A DNA stretch of 64,000 nucleotides from Euonymus europaeus (GCA_963580455.1 OY756958.1:260501-324500); one strand, 5' to 3'; counted from the first letter of the stretch, positions 49,401 to 62,971 are shown. The notes: generated by a model not told the origin, from the letters alone. Translations and numbers: made by a program.

Positions 49401-51840
49401 GAATTCGGTGATTTTTAGATTGATTTCACACTACTTTTTGAGCTCTACAATCCAGCGTTTTTGGATTTTGATTTCAGAACTCGTGGCTAGTAGGTCTCGA
49501 TTCACCTATTTAGCCGCGAAATGTGGTTTCTTTACGTAAACGGTTTTCTGAATATCCGTTGACTCCGAGTTTTGAATTCGGTGATTTTTAGCTTGATTTC
49601 ACACTACTTTTCGAGCTCTACAATCCAGGAATTTCGGATTTTGATTTCAGAAGTCGTGGCTAGTAGGTCTCGATTCACCTATTTAGCCGCGAAATGTGGT
49701 TTCTTTACGTAAACGGTTTTCTGAATATGCGTTGACTCCGAGTTCTGAATTCGGTGATTCTTAGCTTGATTTCGCACTACTTTTCGAGCTCAACAATCCT
49801 GGCGTTTCGGATTTTGATTTCAGAACTCGTGGCTAGTAGGTCTTGTTTCACCAAGTTAGCCGCGAAATGTGGTTTCTTTACGTAAACGATTTTATGAATA
49901 TCCGTTGACTCCGAGTTCTGAATTCGTTGATTTTTAGCTTGATTTCACACTACTTTTCGAGCTCTACCATCCTAGCGTTTCGGATTTTGATTTCAGAACT
50001 CTTGGCTAGTTGGTCTCGTTTCACCTATTTAGCCGCGAAAAGTGGTTTCTTTACGTAAACGGTTTTATGAATATCCGTTGACTCCGAGTTCTGAATTCGG
50101 TGATTTTTAGCTTGATTTCACACTACTTTTCGAGCTCAACAATCTTGGCTTTTCTGATTTTGATTTCAGAACTCGTGGCTAGTAGGTCTTGTTTCACCTA
50201 GTTAGCCGCGAAATGTGGTTTCTTTACGTAAACGGTCTTATGAATATCCGTTGACTCCGAGTTCTGAATTCGGTGATTTTTAGCATTATTTCACACTAAT
50301 TTTCGAGCTCTACAATCCTGGCATTTCATATTTTGATTTCAGAACTCGTGGCTAGTAGGTCTTGTTTCACCTAGTTAGCCGCGAAATGTGGTTTCTTTAC
50401 GTAAACGGTTTTATGAATATCCGTTGACTCCGAGTTTTGAATTCGGTGATTTTTAGCTTGATTTCACACTACTTTTCGAGCTCTACAATCCTAATGTTTC
50501 GGATTTTGATTTCAGAACTCGTGGCTTGTAGGTCTCGTTTCACCTAGTTAGCCGCGAAATGTGGTTTCTTTACGTAAACGGTTTTATAAAAATCCGTTGA
50601 CTCCGAGTTCTGAATTCGGTGATTTTTCGCTTGATTTCACACTACTTTTCGAGCTCTACAATCCTGGGTTTTCGGATTTCGATTTCAGAACTCGCGGCTA
50701 GTAGGTCTCGTTTCACCTAGTTAGCCGCGAAATGTGGTTTCTTTACGTAAACGGTTTTATGAATATCCGTTGACTCCGAGTTCTGAATTCAGTGATTTTT
50801 AGCTTGATTTCACACTACTTTTCGAGTTCTACAATCCTGGGTTTTCGGATTTCGATTTCAGAACTCGTGGCTAGTAGGTCTCGTTTCACCTAGTTAGCCG
50901 CGAAATGTGGTTTCTTTACGTAAACGGTTTTATGAATATCCGTTGACTCCGAGTTCTGAATTCGGTGATTTTTAGCTTGATTTCACACTACTTTTCGAGC
51001 TCTACAATCCTGGTATTTCGGATTTTGATTTCAGAACTTGGGGCTAGTAGGTCTCGTTTCACCTAGTTAGCCACGAAATGTGGTTTCTTTACGTAAACGT
51101 TTTTATGAATATCCTTTGACTAAGAGTTCTGAATTCGTTGATTTTTAGCTTGATTTCACACTACTTTTCGAGCTCTACAATCCTGGCATTTCGGATTTTG
51201 ATTTCAGAACTCGTGGCTAGTAGGTCTCGATTCACCTATTTAGCCGCGAAATGTGGTTTCTTTACGTAAACGGTTTTATGAATATCCGTTGACTCCGAGT
51301 TCTGAATTCGGTCATTTTTAGCTTGATTACACACTACTTTTCGAGCTCTACAATCCTAGCATTTCGGATTTTGATTTCAGAACTCGTGGCTAGTAGGTCT
51401 CGTTTCACCTAGTTAGCCGCGAAATGTGGTTTCTTTACGTAAACGGTTTTATGAATATCCGTTGACTCCGAGTTCTGAATTCGGTGATTTTTAGATTGAT
51501 TTCACACTACTTTTCGAGCTCTACAATCCAGCATTTTCGGATTTTGATTTCATAACTCGTGGCTAGTAGGTCTCGATTCACCTATTTAGCCGCGAAATGT
51601 GGTTTCTTTACGTAAACGGTTTTCTGAATATCCGTTGACTCCGAGTTCTGAATTCGGTGATTTTTAGCATTATTTCACACTAATTTTTTAGCTCTACAAT
51701 CCTGGCGTTTCGTATTTTGATTTTAGAACTCGTGGCTAGTAGGTCATGTTTCACCTAGTTAGCCGCGAAATGTGGTTTCTTTACGTAAACGGTTTTACGA
51801 ATATCCGTTGACTCCGAGTTCTGAATTCGGTGATTTTTAG
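46471..51840 (+). repeat. Domain E alternating 8- and 11-monomer HOR
   Basis: 'gattcttagcttgatttcgc' occurs at 46471, 47854 and 49757. 'agcattatttcac' occurs at 46996, 48379, 50282 and 51666. The spacings are 1,383 (8 units less one deleted base), 1,903 (11 units) and 1,384 bp (8 units). The order gagctcaac, 'tttctgatttt', 'agcattattt', 'ttcgtatttt'/'tttgtatttt' and 'aatcctaatg' is preserved between copies, with three units gained or lost. Confidence 0.75.
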
Positions 51841-54109
51841 CTTGATTTCACACTACTTTTCGAGCTCTACAATCCTGGGTTTTCGGATTTCGATTTCAGA
51901 ACTCGTGGCTAGCAGGTCTCGTTTCACCTAGTTATCCGCGAAATATGGTTTCTTTACGTAAACGGTTTTATGAATATCCGTTGACTCCGAGTTCTGAATT
52001 CGGTGATTTTTAGCTTGATTTCACACTACTTTTCGAGCTCTACAATCCTGGAGTTTCGGATTTCGATTTCAGAACTCGTGGCTAGTAGGTCTCGTTTCAC
52101 CTAGTTAGCCGCGAAATGTGGTTTCTTTACGTAAACGGTTTTATGAATATCCTTTGACTCCGAGTTCTGAATTCGGTGATTTTTAGCTTGATTTCACACT
52201 ACTTTTCGAGCTCTACAATCCTGGGTTTTCGGATTTCGATTTCAGAACTCGTGGCTAGCAGGTCTGGTTTCACCTATTTAGCCGCGAAATATGGTTTCTT
52301 TACGTAAACGGTTTTCTGAATATCCGTTGACTACGAGTTCTGAATTCGGTGATTTTTAGCTTGATTTCACACTATTTTTCGAGCTCTACAATCCTAATGT
52401 TTCGGATTTTGATTTCAGAACTCGTGGCTTGTAGGTCTCGTTTCACCTAGTTAGCCGCGAAATGTGGTTTCTTTACGTAAACGGTTTTATAAAAATCCGT
52501 TGACTCCGAGTTCTGAATTCGGTGATTTTTAGCTTGATTTCACACTACTTTTCGAGCTCTACAATCCTGGGTTTTCGGATTTCGATTTCAGAACTCGTGG
52601 CTAGCAGGTCTCGTTTCACCTAGTTAGCCGCGAAATGTGGTTTCTTTACGTAAACGGTTTTATGAATATCCGTTGACTCCGAGTTCTGAATTCGGTGATT
52701 TTTAGCTTGATTTCACACTACTTTTCGAGCTCTACAATCCTGGCCTTTCGGATTTTGATTTCAGAACTCGTGGCTAGTAGGTCTTGTTTCACCTAGTTAG
52801 CCGCGAAATATGGTTTCTTTACGTAAACGGTTTTATGAATATCCTTTGACTCCGAGTTCTGAATTCGGTGATTTTTAGCTTGATTTCACACTACTTTTCG
52901 AGCTCTACAATCCTGGATTTTCGGATTTTGATTTCAGAACTCGTGGCTAGTAGGTCTCGATTCACCTATTTAGCCGCGAAATGTGGTTTCTTTACGTAAA
53001 CGGTTTTCTGAATATCCGATGACTCCGAGTTCTGAATTCGGTGATTTTTAGCTTGATTACACACTACTTTTCGAGCTCTACAATCCTAGCATTTCGGATT
53101 TTGATTTCAGAACTCGTGACTAGTAGGTCTCGTTTCACCTAGTTAGCCGCGAAATGTGGTTTCTTTACGTAAACGGTTTTATGAATATCCGTTGACTCCG
53201 AGTTCTGAATTCGGTGATTTTTAGCTTGATTTCACACTACTTTTCGAGCTCTACAATCCAGCGTTTTCGGATTTTGATTTCAGAACTCGTGGATAGTTGG
53301 TCTCGTTTCACCTAGTTAGCCGCGAAATGTGGTTTCTTTACGTAAACGGTTTTATGAATATCCGTTGACTCCGAGTTTTGAATTCGGTGATTTTTAGCTT
53401 GATTTCACACTACTTTTCGAGCTCTACAATCCTGGGTTTTCGGATTTCGATTTCAGAACTCGTGGCTAGCAGGTCTGGTTTCACCAAGTTAGCCGCGAAA
53501 TGTGGTTTCTTTACGTAAACGGTTTTATGAATATCCGTTGACTCCGAGTTCTGAATTCGGTGATTTTTAGCTTGATTTCACACTACTTTTCGAGCTCTAC
53601 AATCCTGGCATTTCGGATTTTGATTTCAGAACTCGTGGCTAGTAGGTCTCGATTCACCTATTTAGCCGCGAAATGTGGTTTCTTTACGTAAACGGTTTTC
53701 TGAATATCCGTTGACTCCGAATTCTGAATTCGGTGATTTTTAGATTGATTTCACACTACTTTTCGAGCTCTACAATCCTAATGTTTTGGATTTTGATTTC
53801 AGAACTCGTGGCTAGTAGGTCTCGTTTCACCTAGTTAGCCGCGAAATGTGGTTTCTTTACGTAAACGGTTTTATGAATATCCGTTGACTCCGAGTTCTGA
53901 ATTCGGTGATTTTTAGCTTGATTTCACACTACTTTTCGAGCTCAACAATCCTGGCTTTTCCGATTTTGATTTCAGAACTCGTGGCTAGTTGGTCTCGTTT
54001 CACCTAGTTAGCCGCGAAATGTGGTTTCTTTATGTAAACGGTTTTATGAATATCCGTTGACTCCGAGTTCTGAATTCGGTGATTTTTAGCTTGATTTCAC
54101 ACTACTTTT

Positions 54110-54455
54110 CGAGCTCTACGATCCTGGCGTTTCGGATTTTGATTTCAGAACCCGTGGCTAGTTGGTATCGTTTCACCTAGTTAGCCGCAAAATGTGGTTT
54201 CTTTACGTAAACGGTTTTATGAATATCCGTTGACTCCGAGTTCTGAATTCGGTGATTTTTAGCTTGATTTCACACTACTTTTCGAGCTCTACGATCCTGG
54301 CGTTTCGGATTTTGATTTCAGAACCCGTGGCTAGTTGGTATCGTTTCACCTAGTTAGCCGCAAAATGTGGTTTCTTTACGTAAACGGTTTTATGAATATC
54401 CGTTGACTCCGAGTTCTGAATTCGGTGATTTTTAGCTTGATTTCACACTACTTTT
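54110..54455 (+). repeat. Two identical adjacent monomers
   Basis: Units 54110-54282 and 54283-54455 look identical over all 173 bp, including the rare 'gaacccgtgg', 'ggtatcg' and 'ccgcaaaatg'. This is the clearest example of a fresh single-unit duplication in the window. The types ('gatcctggcg', 'ctagttgg', 'gcaaaatg') resemble domain A units rather than their neighbours. Confidence 0.85.
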
Positions 54456-55147
54456 CAAGCTCTAAAATCCTGGTTTTTCGGATTTCGATTTCAGAACTCG
54501 GGGCTAGTAGGTCTCGTTTCATCTAGTTAGCCGCAAAATGTGATTTCTTTACGTAAACGGTTTTATGAATATCCGTTGACTCCGAGTTCTGAATTCGGTG
54601 ATTTTTAGCTTCATTTCACTCTAATTTTCGAGCTCTACGATCCTGGCATTTCGGATTTTGATTTCATAACTCGTGGCTAGTAGGTCTCGTTTCACCTAGT
54701 TAGCCGCGAAATGTGGTTTCTTTACGTAAACGGTTTTATGAATATCCGTTGACTCCGAGTTCTGAATTCGGTGATTTTTAGCTTGATTTCACACTACTTT
54801 TCGAGCTCTACAATCCTGGCATTTCGGATTTTGATTACAGAACTTGTGGCTAGTAGGTCTCGTTTCACCTAGTTAGCCGCGAAATGTGGTTTCTTTACGT
54901 AAACGGTTTTATGAATATCCATTGACTCCGAGTTCTGAATTCGGTGATTTTTAGCTTGATTTCACACTACTTTTTGAGCTCTACGATCCTGGAGTTTCGG
55001 ATTTTGATTTCAGAACTCGTGGCTAGTTGGTATCGTTTCACCTAATTAGCCGTGAAATGTGGTTTCTTTACGTAAACGGTTTTATGAATATCCGTTGACT
55101 CCGAGTTCTGAATTCAGTGATTTTTAGCTTGATTTCCCACTACTTTT

Positions 55148-56358
55148 CGAGCTCTACAATCCTGGAATTTCGGATTTTGATTTCAGAACTCGTGGCTAGT
55201 AGGTCTCGTTTCACCTAGTTAGCCGCGAAATGTGGTTTCTTTACGTAAACGGTTTTATGAATATCCGTTGATTCCGAGTTCTAAATTCAGTGATTTTTAG
55301 CTTGATTTCACACTACTTTTCGAGCTCTACAATCCAGGGTTTTTGGATTTTGATTTCAGAACTCGTGGCTAGTTGGTCTCGTTTCACCTAGTTAGCCGCG
55401 AAATGTGGTTTCTTTACGTAAACAGTTTTATGAATATCCGTTGACTCCGAGTTCTGAATTCGGTGATTTTTAGCTTAATTTCACACTACTTTTCGAGCTC
55501 TAAAATCCTGAGTTTTCGGATTTCGATTTCAGAACTCGTGGCTAGTAGGTCTCATTTCATCTAGTTAGCCGCGAAATGTGGTTTCTTTACGTAAACGGTT
55601 TTATGAATATCCGTTGACTCCGAGTTCTGAATTCGGTGATTTTTTGCTTGATTTCACTCTACTTTTCGAGCTCTACAATCCAGGGTTTTTGGATTTTGAT
55701 TTCAGAACTCGTGGCTAGTTGGTCTCGTTTCACCTAGTTAGCCGTGAAATGTGGTTTCTTTACGTAAACAGTTTTATGAATATCCGTTGACTCCGAGTTC
55801 TGAATTCAGTGATTTTTAGCTTGATTTCCCACTACTTTTCGAGCTCTACAATCCTGGAATTTCGGATTTTGATTTCAGAACTCGTGGCTAGTAGGTCTCG
55901 TTTCACCTAGTTAGCCGCGAAATGTGGTTTCTTTACGTAAACGGTTTTATGAATATCCGTTGACTCCGAGTTCTAAATTCGGTGATTTTTAGCTTGGTTT
56001 CACACTACTTTTCGAGCTCTACAATCCAGGGTTTTTGGATTTTGATTTCAGAACTCGTGGCTAGTTGGTCTCGTTTCACCTAGTTAGCCGCGAAATGTGG
56101 TTTCTTTACGTAAACAGTTTTATGAATATCCGTTGACTCCGAGTTCTGAATTCGGTGATTTTTAGCTTGATTTCACACTACTTTTCGAGCTCTAAAATCC
56201 TGGGTTTTCGGATTTCGATTTCAGAACTCGTGGCTAGTAGGTCTCGTTTCATCTAGTTAGCCGCGAAATGTGGTTTCTTTACGTAAACGGTTTTATGAAT
56301 ATCCGTTGACTCCGAGTTCTGAATTCGGTGATTTTTAGCTTGATTTCACTCTACTTTT
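55148..56358 (+). repeat. 4-monomer HOR (692 bp) in domain E
   Basis: Unit order is 'aatcctggaattt' (55148), 'aatccagggtttttgg/aaacagtttt' (55321), 'aaaatcctgagttttcgg/tcatctag' (55494) and 'aatccaggg/aaacagtttt' (55667). It then repeats from 55840, 56013 and 56186. The 'aatccaggg' unit alternates at 346-bp spacing. Both copies are preceded by 'gatttcccactac'. The second copy stops after three units. Confidence 0.78.
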
Positions 56359-59034
56359 CGAGCTCTACGATCCTGGTTTTTCGGATTTTGATTTCATAAC
56401 GCGTGGCTAGTAGGTCTCGTTTCACCTAGTTAGCCGCGAAATGTGGTTTCTTTACGTAAACGGTTTTAAGAATATCCGTTGACTCCGAGTTCTGAATTCG
56501 GTGATTTTTAGCTTGATTTCACACTATTTTTCGAGCTCTACGATCCTGGAGTTTCGGATTTTGATTTCAGAACTCGTGGCTAGTTGGGCTCGTTTCACCT
56601 AGTTAGCCGCGAAATGTGGTTTTTTTACGTAAACGGTTTTATGAATATCCGTTGACTCCGAGTTCTGAATTCGGTGATTTTTAGCTTGATTTCACACTAC
56701 TTTTCGAGCTCTACAATCCTGGCATTTCAGATTTTGATTTCAGAACTCGTGGCTAGTAGGTCTCGTTTCACCTAGTTAGCCGCGAAATGTGTTTTCTTTA
56801 CGTAAGCAATTTTATGAATATCTTTTGACTACGAGTTCTGAATTCGGTGATTTTTAGCTTGATTTCACACTACTTTTCGAGCTCTACCATCCAGGCATTT
56901 CGGATTTTGAATTCAGAACTCGTGGCTAGTAGGTCTTTAATCACCTATTTAGCCGCGAAATGTGGTTTCTTTACGTAAACGGTTTTCTGAATATCCGTTG
57001 ACTCGGAGTTCTGAATTCGGTGATTTTTAGCTTCATTTCGCACTAATTTTCGAGCTCAACAATCCTGGGATTTCGAATTTTTATTTCAGAACACGTGGCT
57101 AGTAGGTCTTGTTTCACCTAGTTAGCCGCGAAATGTGGTTTCTTTACGTAAACGGTTTTATGAATATCTATTGACTCCGAGTTCTGAATTCAGTGATTTT
57201 TAGCTTGATTTCACACTACTTTTCGAGCTCTACAATCCTCGCTTTTCGGATTATTATTTTAGAACTCGTGTATAGTTGGTCTCGTTTCACCTATTTAGCC
57301 GCGAAATGTGGTTTCTTTACGTAAACAGTTTTATGAATATCCGTTGACTCCGAGTTTTGAATTCGGTGATTTTTAACTTGATTTCACACTACTTTTCGAG
57401 CTCTACAATCCTGGAATTTTGGATTTTGATTTCAGAACTCGTGGCTAGTAGGTCTCGTTTCACCTAGTTAGCCGCGAAATGTGGTTTCTTTACGTAAACG
57501 GTTTTATGAATATCCGTTGACTCCGAGTTCTGAATTCGGTGATTTTTAGCTTGATTTCACACTACTTTTCGAGCTCTACAATCCAGGGTTTTTGGATTTT
57601 GATTTCAGAACTCGTGGCTAGTTGGTCTCGTTTCACCTAGTTAGCCGCGAAGTGTGGTTTCTTTACGTAAACAGTTTTATGAATATCCATTGACTCCGAG
57701 TTCTGAATTCGGTGATTTTTAGCTTGATTTCACACTACTTTTCGAGCTCTACAATCCTGGAGTTTCGGATTTTGATTTCAGAACTCGTGGCTAGTAGGTC
57801 TCGTTTCACCTAGTTAGCCGCGAAATGTGGTTTCTTTACGTAAACGATTTTATGAATATCCTTTGACTACGAGTTCTGAATTCGGTGATTTTTAGCTTGA
57901 TTTCACACTACTTTTCGAGCTCTACGATCCTGGCGTTTCGGATTTTGATTTCAGAACTCGTGGCTAGTAGGTCTTGTTTCACCTAGTTAGCCGCGAAATG
58001 TGGTTTCTTTACGTAAACGGTTTTATGGATATCCGTTGACTCCGAGTTCTGAATTCTGTGATTTTTAGCTTGATTTCACACTACTTTTCGAGCTCTACAA
58101 TCCTGGCATTTCGGATTTTGATTTCAGAACTCGTGGATAGCAGGTCTCGTTTCACCTAGTTAGCCGCAAAATGTGGTTTCTTACGTAAACGGTTTTATGA
58201 ATATCCGGCGACTCAGAGTTCTGAATTCGGTGATTTTTAGCTTGATTTCACACTACTTTTCGAGCTCTACAATCCTGGCTTTTCGGATTTTGATTTCAGA
58301 ACTCGTGGCTAGTAGGTCTCGTTTCACCTAGTTAGCCGCGAAATGTGGTTTCTTTACGTAAACGATTTTATGAATATCCTTTGACTACGAGTTCTGAATT
58401 CGGCGATTTTTAGCTTTATTTCACACTACTTTTCGAGCTCTACCATCCTGGAATTTCGGATTTTGATTTCAGAACTCGTGGCTAGTAGGTCTCGATTCAC
58501 CTATTTAGCCGCGAAATGTGGTTTCTTTACTTAAACGGTTTTCTGAATATCCGTTGACTCCGAGTTCTGAATTCGGTGATTTTTAGATTGATTTCGCACT
58601 ACTTTTCGAGCTCAACAATCCTGGCCTTTCGGATTTTGATTTCAGATCTCGTGGCTAGTAGGTCTTGTTTCACCAAGTTAGCCGCGAAATGTGGTTTCTT
58701 TACATAAACGGTTTTATGAATATCCGTTGACTCCGAGTTCTGAATTCGGTGATTTTTAGCTTGATTTCACACTACTTTTCGAGCTCTACAATCCTGGGTC
58801 TTTGGATTTCGATTTCAGAACTTGTGGCTAGCAGGTCTCGTTTCACCTAGTTAGCCGCGAAATGTGGTTTCTTTACGTAAACGGTTTTATGAATATCCAT
58901 TGACTACGAGTTTTAATTTCGGTGATTTTTAGCTTGATTTCACACTACTTTTCGAGCTCTACAATCCTGGTGTTTCGTATTTTGATTTCAGAACTCGTGG
59001 CTAGTAGGTCTCGTTTCACCTAGTTAGCCGCGAA

Positions 59035-59055
59035 ATGTGGTTTCTTTTTATGAAT
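59035..59055 (+). repeat. 12-bp deletion removing the TTTACGTAAA palindrome
   Basis: The normal 'tttctttacgtaaacgattttatg' region is reduced to 'tttctttttatg'. The ends of the lost segment share a run of T, so microhomology-mediated loss is likely. This is the only unit I found in which the palindrome is entirely removed. Confidence 0.85.
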
Positions 59056-62000
59056 ATCCTTTGACTACGAGTTCTGAATTCGGTGATTTTTAGCTTGATT
59101 TCAAACTACTTTTCGAGCTTCACCATCCTGGCATTTCGGATTTTGATTTCAGAACTCGTGGCTAGCAGGTCTTGATTCACCTATTTAGCCGCGAAATATG
59201 GTTTCTTTACGTAAACGGTTTTCTGAATATCCGTTGACTCCGAGTTCTGAATTCGGTGATTTTTAGCTTGATTTCGCACTACTTTTCGAGCTCAACAATC
59301 CTGGAGTTTCGGATTTTGATTTCAGAACTCGTGGCTAGTAGGTCTTGTTTCACCTAGTTAGCCGCGAAATGTGGTTTCTTTACGTAAACGGTTTTATAAA
59401 TATCCGTTGACTCCGAGTTCATAATTCAGTGATTTTTAGCTTGATTTCACACTACTTTTCGAGCTCTACAATCCTCGCGTTTCGGATTTCGATTTCAGAA
59501 CTCGTGGATAGTTGGTCTCGTTTCACCTATTTAGCCGCGAAACGTGGTTTCTTTTCGTAAACAGTTTTATGAATATCCGTTGACTCCGAGTTTTGAATTC
59601 GGTGATTTTTAGCTTGATTTCACACTACTTTTCGAGCTCTACAATCCTGGCGTTTCGGATTTTGATTTCAGAACTCGTGGATAGTTGGTCTCGTTTCACA
59701 TAGTTAGCCGCGAAATGTGGTTTCTTTACGTAAACGGTTTTATGAATATCCGTTGACTCCGAGTTCTGAATTCGATGATTTTTAGCTTGATTTCACACTA
59801 CTTTTCGAGCTCTACAATCCTGGGTTTTCGGATTTTGATTTCAGAACTCGTGGCTAGCAGGTCTCATTTCACCTAGTTAGCCGCGAAATGTGGTTTCTTT
59901 ACGTAAACGGTTTTATGAATATCCGTTGACTCTGAGTTCTGAATTCGGTGATTTTTAGCTTGATTTCACACTACTTTTCGAGCTCTACAATCCTGGCGTT
60001 TCGGATTTTGATTTCAGAACTCGTGGCTAGTAGGTCTCGTTTCACCCAGTTAGCCGCGAAATGTGGTTTCTTTACGTAAACGATTTTATGAATATCCTTT
60101 GACTACGAGTTCTGAATTCGGTGATTTTTAGCTTGATTTCACACTACTTTTCGAGCTCTACCATCCTGGCATTTCGGATTTTGATTTCAGAACTCGTGGC
60201 TAGTAGGTCTCGATTCACCTATTTAGCCGCGAAATGTGGTTTCTTTACGTAAACGGTTTTATGAATATCCGTTGACTCCGAGTTCTGAATTCGGTGATTT
60301 TTAGCTTGATTTCACACTACTTTTCGAGCTCAACAATCCTGGCTTTTTTGATTTTGATTTCAGAAATCGTGGCTAGTAGGTCTTGTTTCACCTAGTTAGC
60401 CGCGAAATGTGGTTTCTTTACGTAAACGGTTTTATGAATATCCGTTGACTTCGAGTTCTGAATTCGATGATTTTTAGCATTATTTCACAATAATTTTCGA
60501 GCTCTACAATCCTGGCGTTTCGTATTTTGATTTCAGAACTCGTGGCTAGTAGGTCTCGTTTCACCTAGTTAGCCGCGAAATGTGGTTTTTTACGTAAACG
60601 ATTTTATGAATATCCGTTGACTCCGAGTTCTGAATTCGGTGATTTTTAGCTTGATTTCACACTACTTTTCGAGCTGTACAATCCTGGCATTTCGGATTTT
60701 GATATCAGAACTCGTGGCTAGTAGGTCTCGTTTCACCTAGTTAGCCGCGAAATGTGGTTTCTTTACGTAAACGGTTTTATGAATATCCGTTGACTCCGAG
60801 TTCTGAATTCGGTGATTTTTAGCTTGATTTCACACTACTTTTCGAGCTCTACAATCCTGGCGTTTCGTATTTTGATTTCAGAACTCGTGGCTAGCAGGTC
60901 TCGTTTCACCTAGTTAGCCGCGAAATGTGGTTTCTTTACGTAAACGGTTTTATGAATATCCGTTGACTCCGAGTTCTGAATTCGGTGATTTTTAGTTTGA
61001 TTTCACACTACTTTTCGAGCTCTACAATCCTGGCATTTCGGATTTTGATTTCAGAACTCGTTGCTAGTAGGTCTCGATTCACCTATTTAGCCGCGAAATG
61101 TGGTTTCTTTACGTAAACGGTTTTCTGAATATCCGTTGACTCCGAGTTTTGAATTCGGTGATTTTTTGCATGATTTCACACTACTTTTCGAGCTCTACAA
61201 TCCTGGCGTTTCGGATTTTGATTTCAGAACTCGTGGCTAGTAGGTCTCGATTCACCTATTTAGCCGCGAAATGTGGTTTCTTTACGTAAACGGTTTTATG
61301 AATATCCGTTGACTCCGAGTTCTGAATTCGGTGATTTTTAGCTTGATTACACACTACTTTTCGAGCTCTACAATCCTAGCGTTTTGGATTTTGATTTCAG
61401 AACTCGTGACTAGTAGGTCTCGTTTCACCTAGTTAGCCGCGAAATGTGGTTTCTTTACGTAAACGGTTTTAAGAATATCCGTTGACTCCGAGTTCTGAAT
61501 TCGGTGATTTTTAGCTTGATTTCACACTACTTTTCGAGCTCTACAATCCAGCGTTTTCGGATTTTGATTTCAGAACTCGTGGATAGTTGGTCTCGTTTCA
61601 CCTAGTTAGCCGCGAAATGTGGTTTCTTTACGTAAACGGTTTTATGAATATCCGTTGATCCGAGTTCTGAATTCGGTGATTTTTAGCTTGATTTCACACT
61701 ACTTTTCGAGCTCTACAATACTGGGTTTTCGGATTTCGATTTCAGAACTCGTGGCTAGCGGGTCTCGTTTCACCTAGTTAGCCGCGAAATGTGGTTTCTT
61801 TACGTAAACGGTTTTATAAAAATCCGTTGACTCCGAGTTCTGAATTCGGTGATTTTTAGCTTGATTTCACACTACTTTTCGAGCTCTACAATCCTGGGTT
61901 TTCGGATTTCGATTTCAGAACTCGCGGCTAGTAGGTCTCGTTTCACCTAGTTAGCCGCGAAATGTGGTTTCTTTACGTAAACGGTTTTATAAAAATCCGT

Positions 62001-62924
62001 TGACTCCGAGTTTTGAATTCGGTGATTTTTAGCTTGATTTCACACTACTTTTCGAGCTCTACAATCTTGAGTTTTCGGATTTCGATTTCAGAACTCGTGG
62101 CTAGCAGGTCTCGTTTCACCTAGTTATCCGCGAAATGTGGTTTGTTTACGTAAACGGTTTTATGAATATCCGTCGACTCCGAGTTCTGAATTCGGTGATT
62201 TTTAGCTTGATTTCACACTACTTATCGAGCTCTACAATCCTGGTGTTTCGGATTTTGATTTCAGAACTCGGGGCTAATAGGTCTCGTTTCACCTAGTTAG
62301 CCACGAAATGTGGTTTCTTTACTTAAACGTTTTTATGAATATCCTTTGACTCCGAGTTCTGAATTCGTTGATTTTTAGCTTGATTTCACACTACTTTTCG
62401 AGCTCTACAATCCTGGAATTTTGGATTTTGATTTCAGAACTCGTGGCTAGTAGGTCTCGTTTCACGTATTTAGCCGCGAAATGTGGTTTCTTTACGTAAA
62501 CGGTTTTCTGAATATCCGTTGACTCCGAGTTCTGAATTCGGTGATTTTTAGCTTGATTTCACACTACTTTTCGAGCTCCACAATCCTAACGTTTCGGATT
62601 TTGATTTCAGAACTCGTGGCTTGTAGGTCTCGTTTCACCTAGTTAGCCGCGAAATGTGGTTTCTTTACGTAAACGGTTTTATAAAAATCCGTTGACTCCG
62701 AGTTCTGAATTCGGTGATTTTTAGCTTGATTTCACACTACTTTTCGAGCTCTACAATCCTGGGTTTTCGGATTTCGATTTCAGAACTCGCGGCTAGTAGG
62801 TCTCGTTTAACCTAGTTAACCGCAAAATGTGGTTTCTTTACGTAAACGGTTTTATAAAAATCCGTTGACTCCGAGTTTTGAATTCGGTGATTTTTAGCTT
62901 GATTTCACACTACTTTTCGAGCTC

Positions 62925-62927
62925 TAA
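62925..62927. other. Left target-site duplication (TAA)
   Basis: TAA abuts the left end of the MITE and is repeated at its right end. The reconstructed empty site reads 'cgagctctaaaatcctgag', a form of unit start seen elsewhere in the array (for example near 55494). Confidence 0.8.
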
Positions 62928-62946
62928 GCCTTCGTTTGGGACAGAG
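62928..62946 (+). repeat. MITE left terminal inverted repeat
   Basis: The 19 bases 'gccttcgtttgggacagag' pair with the reverse complement of 63031-63049 ('gggtccgtttggatcagag') at 14 of 19 positions, with no gap. The mismatches are at positions 2, 3, 5, 13 and 14. Imperfect termini suggest an old, probably immobile copy. Confidence 0.8.
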
Positions 62947-62971
62947 TATAAGCTAGATTATACTCTGTCCC
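62938..62971. repeat. Perfect 14-bp hairpin inside the MITE
   Basis: 'gggacagagtataa' (62938-62951) and 'ttatactctgtccc' (62958-62971) are exact reverse complements around a 6-base loop, 'gctaga'. A stem this strong could fold in single-stranded DNA or RNA. It competes with pairing between the two ends of the element. Confidence 0.88.

Larger units (their letters stand above)
46300..61188 (+). repeat. Domain E satellite block
   Basis: About 86 more heterogeneous units. Types include 'gagctcaacaatcctgg' (GAGCTC kept, then 'aac'), 'gattcttagcttgatttcgc', 'agcattatttcacactaatttt', 'aaaagtggtttc', 'tttttcgcttg' and 'aatccagggtttttgg'. Several domain D types recur within it (for example 51.1-51.9 and 53.0-53.4 kb), as do A-like units at 54110-54455. 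One-base indels and a 12-bp deletion are more frequent than in domains A to C. No other sequence class is present. Confidence 0.78.
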
